Assembly: GCA_044358015.1 (NCBI GenBank)
Contig: JBIKOO010000025.1
Location: forward strand, 1 to 24,811
Reading direction: 5' to 3'
Origin: Casp-actino8 sp044358015
Lineage (GTDB): Bacteria; Actinomycetota; Acidimicrobiia; Acidimicrobiales; Ilumatobacteraceae
Length of the DNA: 24,811 nucleotides
Position numbers and translations under genes: made by a program. Positions 22,484 through 24,811 of the stretch are shown piece after piece. How positions within the stretch are numbered: position 1 is the stretch's first letter; the number at the start of each line of letters is the position of its first letter. The notes under the pieces were generated by a model. The model ran no database searches and was not told the DNA's origin. It saw only the letters and a program-made list of their open reading frames with translations.

Positions 22484-23845
22484 TTATGACTTCCAGAAGA
22501 TGGTTTTGAGTTCGCTGTAGTGATCCATTGCGGTCATTGATAGTTCGCGGCCGATTCCACTTTGTTTGAAACCACCAAACGGCGTCGAGAATCGCACCGA
22601 CGAATTCGAATTGACGCTCAGTGTTCCACCTTCAAGTCGACGAGCGACTCGCATCGCACGTTCGGCATCTCGTGTCCACACCGATCCCGATAATCCGTAC
22701 TCGGTATCATTCGCCATATGCAACACATCATTTTCATCGGTGAATGGAATGATCGTTGCGATCGGTCCAAATATTTCTTCAGTACATACTCGACTCAGCG
22801 GGTCGGCTGGCGCGATGATCGTGCACGGGAACCAATATCCGTTGCCCGTCGGTGCAACACCCGTCCAAGTTGGCGTGACACCGTCAAGATATGACGACAC
22901 TCGATCGTGATGCGCTCGCGTAAACAATGGTCCCATTGATGTTTTGGGATCCATTGGATCGCCCACCACAATCTTTTGCGTTTCAGCAACCATCAAATGA
23001 ACGAACTCATCAAAGATTGGTCGCTGTACGAAGATTCGTGAGCGAGCACAACAATCTTGACCACTGTTGTCAAAAACTGCACCTGGAGCAGAAGCGGCAA
23101 CTGTTTCAATGTCGGCATCGGCGAAAATGATGTTGGCACTCTTTCCACCAAGTTCAAGCGTTACGCGTTTCATCTGATCGGCACAGCCAGCCATGATTCG
23201 CTTACCTACTGCAGTACTTCCGGTGAAACCAATCTTGCGGACAAGCGGATGTTCAACCAATCGCCAACCTGCTTCAGGGCCAGTACCAACAACAACTTGC
23301 ACGACACCTTCAGGAATCCCGGCTTCTAGAGCCAATTCACCAAGTCTCATCGCGCTCAACGGTGTCGTTTCTGCTGGCTTCAAAATCACAGTGTTGCCGC
23401 AGGCCAATGCTGGTCCAAGTTTCCAACACGCAATCAACAACGGAAAGTTCCAGGGCACGATTAATCCAACAACACCGAGCGGTTCGTGAAAAGTCATCGT
23501 CACTCCACCAGCAACTGGATACGTGTGACCAAGATGTTTGTCAACTGCACCGGCGTAGTAATGAATCACTTCAGCCGCAGTGTTCGCACACCACAGACTT
23601 GAACCAATAGGCATCCCCATATTGCGAGTATCAAGTTCGGCAAGTTCTTGGGCGTGAGCCGCAATGGTGTCGGCGAATCGACGCATAAGTTTGGCGCGAT
23701 CGTTTGGCGCCATATCTCGCCATGCGGGCAACACAGCATGGGCACGTGCGACTGCCTGATCAACATCATGCACCGTTGCTAACGGAACTTCTTGTATCAC
23801 CGAGTCGTCGGCAGGGTTACGTAACGTGATTGAACGATCGGACAT
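22484..23845 (-). CDS. NAD(P)-dependent aldehyde dehydrogenase
   Basis: Oxidises an aldehyde to the acid with NAD(P). Family landmarks: PWNFP with Asn133, GFTGSTAVGKRIM (206-218), the general base Glu231 in LELGGKS, and the nucleophile Cys265 in NSGQDC, all intact. The C-terminus has FGGFKQSGIGRE. ATG 23845 (MSDRSITLRN) gives 453 residues, slightly shorter than the usual 480 or so, and GAGTGGA precedes it. It begins 10 bases after the stop of the flavin oxidoreductase, so the two probably form an operon. The substrate is unknown; betaine-, phenylacetaldehyde- and generic ALDH-like enzymes share these motifs. Confidence 0.93.
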   Translation of the reverse strand: MSDRSITLRNPADDSVIQEVPLATVHDVDQAVARAHAVLPAWRDMAPNDRAKLMRRFADTIAAHAQELAELDTRNMGMPIGSSLWCANTAAEVIHYYAGAVDKHLGHTYPVAGGVTMTFHEPLGVVGLIVPWNFPLLIACWKLGPALACGNTVILKPAETTPLSAMRLGELALEAGIPEGVVQVVVGTGPEAGWRLVEHPLVRKIGFTGSTAVGKRIMAGCADQMKRVTLELGGKSANIIFADADIETVAASAPGAVFDNSGQDCCARSRIFVQRPIFDEFVHLMVAETQKIVVGDPMDPKTSMGPLFTRAHHDRVSSYLDGVTPTWTGVAPTGNGYWFPCTIIAPADPLSRVCTEEIFGPIATIIPFTDENDVLHMANDTEYGLSGSVWTRDAERAMRVARRLEGGTLSVNSNSSVRFSTPFGGFKQSGIGRELSMTAMDHYSELKTIFWKS

Positions 23846-23855
23846 ATTGTCCACT

Positions 23856-24811
23856 CTATGCTTCGGCGACAAAACCTTTAAATGCCTTCATGTATTCAAT
23901 GAATCCGTCGGACAGGCCTTCGGCTCGTAGATCTTCAGGAGCAATCGGCATAGCACGCATAGTGAAGTCGGGATTGGCACCAGCCAAGCGTGCAAAGTCA
24001 TGATGGGCGATAGCAGCTCGGCCAATGACCGCGAAATCAGCTCCGTTATCAACAGCCCACTGTGCGTCGGCCGCCGAATAGATCTTTCCGGCAACACCTA
24101 GTCGCGTATTTCCTCGATCGGCTCCACCAAAAATCTCCATCAGTGTCTTGCCAGCGAAGTCTGCATCTACGGCATCTTTACGAACGTCCCACATTGACAT
24201 ATCAATGAAATCAAGTTTCTTTGAATCAACCAGCCAACCGAAGAGTTCAAGCATCTCCGAGGTCTTCAAACCAAAACGCTCTGGCGAAAGTCGTACGGAC
24301 AAGTTCAATGAGTCGCGACAGTCGCGACGAATACCGTCGATAATCGCCAACAAAAATCCGGCTCGGTTATCAAGACTTCCACCGAATTCATCAGTACGTT
24401 GATTGATCTCTGGTGACAAGAATTGGCCGATCAAATACCCATGCGCCCCATGAAGTTCAACTCCCTCAAATCCAGCCTTCTCACAACGAACTGCCGCGTC
24501 AACAAAAGCGTTAATGGTCTCGTAGACCTCGGCGTTGGTCATTGCTTGAGCGCCGGTTGAAGCGTCATCGGATGGGCACATTGGGGCGCGACCGATGAGA
24601 TCGGCTGGCGATTTTTGTCCAGCATGATGCAACTGCACAATTGACAAGCTTCCTTGAGATTTGATGTCGCGAGCCAGACGCTTAAGTCCAGGGATGTGTT
24701 CATCACCAAAGGTTGCCAATTGCCCGGCGAATCCCTGACCAGTTTTCTGAACATGCGCGGCGCAAGTCATTGTCAATCCGAAACCACCTTGTGCCCGCAT
24801 AGTGAGCCAGT
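23856..24811 (-). CDS. Old Yellow Enzyme-family NADH:flavin oxidoreductase, 5' end outside window
   Basis: An FMN-dependent TIM-barrel oxidoreductase that typically reduces activated C=C bonds or demethylates amines. It shows RAQGGFGLTMT, SIVQLHHAGQKS, and the family signature FEGVELHGAHGYLIGQFLSP followed by INQRTDEFGGSLDNR; near the end is FAVIGRAAIAHHDF, which binds the FMN phosphate. The frame continues upstream of the first Met (24800) to the window edge as W-L-T, so the N-terminal strand with the flavin contact is missing only because the window stops. It is linked to the aldehyde dehydrogenase by a 10-base gap. The exact substrate cannot be told. Confidence 0.9.
   Translation of the reverse strand, partial: WLTMRAQGGFGLTMTCAAHVQKTGQGFAGQLATFGDEHIPGLKRLARDIKSQGSLSIVQLHHAGQKSPADLIGRAPMCPSDDASTGAQAMTNAEVYETINAFVDAAVRCEKAGFEGVELHGAHGYLIGQFLSPEINQRTDEFGGSLDNRAGFLLAIIDGIRRDCRDSLNLSVRLSPERFGLKTSEMLELFGWLVDSKKLDFIDMSMWDVRKDAVDADFAGKTLMEIFGGADRGNTRLGVAGKIYSAADAQWAVDNGADFAVIGRAAIAHHDFARLAGANPDFTMRAMPIAPEDLRAEGLSDGFIEYMKAFKGFVAEA

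Overview
The window comes from a bacterial chromosome of moderate GC content, most likely an actinobacterium. The gene styles (652-residue Acs, an actinobacterial-type nuo cluster with histidine-rich NuoL and NuoM, tightly overlapping genes, some GTG starts) would fit an Acidimicrobiia-like lineage. That placement is inference from gene content, not a phylogeny.

Layout. (1) 1-128 is the 3' end of a yajQ-family gene. (2) 129-4010 is an accessory region between yajQ and acs. It holds a family 2 glycosyltransferase, a methyltransferase broken by one in-frame TAA, a truncated collagen-like/Lcl-domain surface protein, and a toxin-antitoxin pair in which an AbiEi-like DNA-binding domain is fused to an MNT nucleotidyltransferase, next to a HEPN toxin. 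This region also contains duplicated scraps of both flanking genes: a 55-bp copy of the acs 3' end joined to an 18-bp copy of the yajQ 3' end, and a further 12-bp copy of the yajQ end. (3) 4011-5969 is acs (minus strand), divergent from an EamA-type exporter at 6045-6953. (4) 7021-21179 is one long minus-strand gene train: a glutamine-amidotransferase-like gene, nuoA-B-C-D-H-I-J-K-L-M-N, a MidA/NDUFAF7-type methyltransferase and a two-gene ABC exporter, with most neighbours overlapping or nearly so. nuoE, nuoF and nuoG are absent, so the locus encodes the 11-subunit core of complex I without the NADH-oxidising module. (5) 21224-22426 is threonine dehydratase (plus strand), then, convergent with it, an aldehyde dehydrogenase and the 3' part of an Old Yellow Enzyme-family oxidoreductase that runs off the window.

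Three near-identical long palindromes (stems of 26-27 bp, 5-nt loops) lie at convergent gene ends: 1851-1909, 6955-7011 and 22422-22478. They look like a dispersed repeat that also works as a bidirectional terminator.

The observations most worth checking are the duplicated acs/yajQ junction and the repeated yajQ tail (a probable cassette or recombination hotspot), the AbiEi-MNT/HEPN module with a palindrome over its start codon, the palindrome family, and the pairing of a MidA-like methyltransferase with complex I genes whose NuoD keeps the arginine that is methylated in the mitochondrial homologue.
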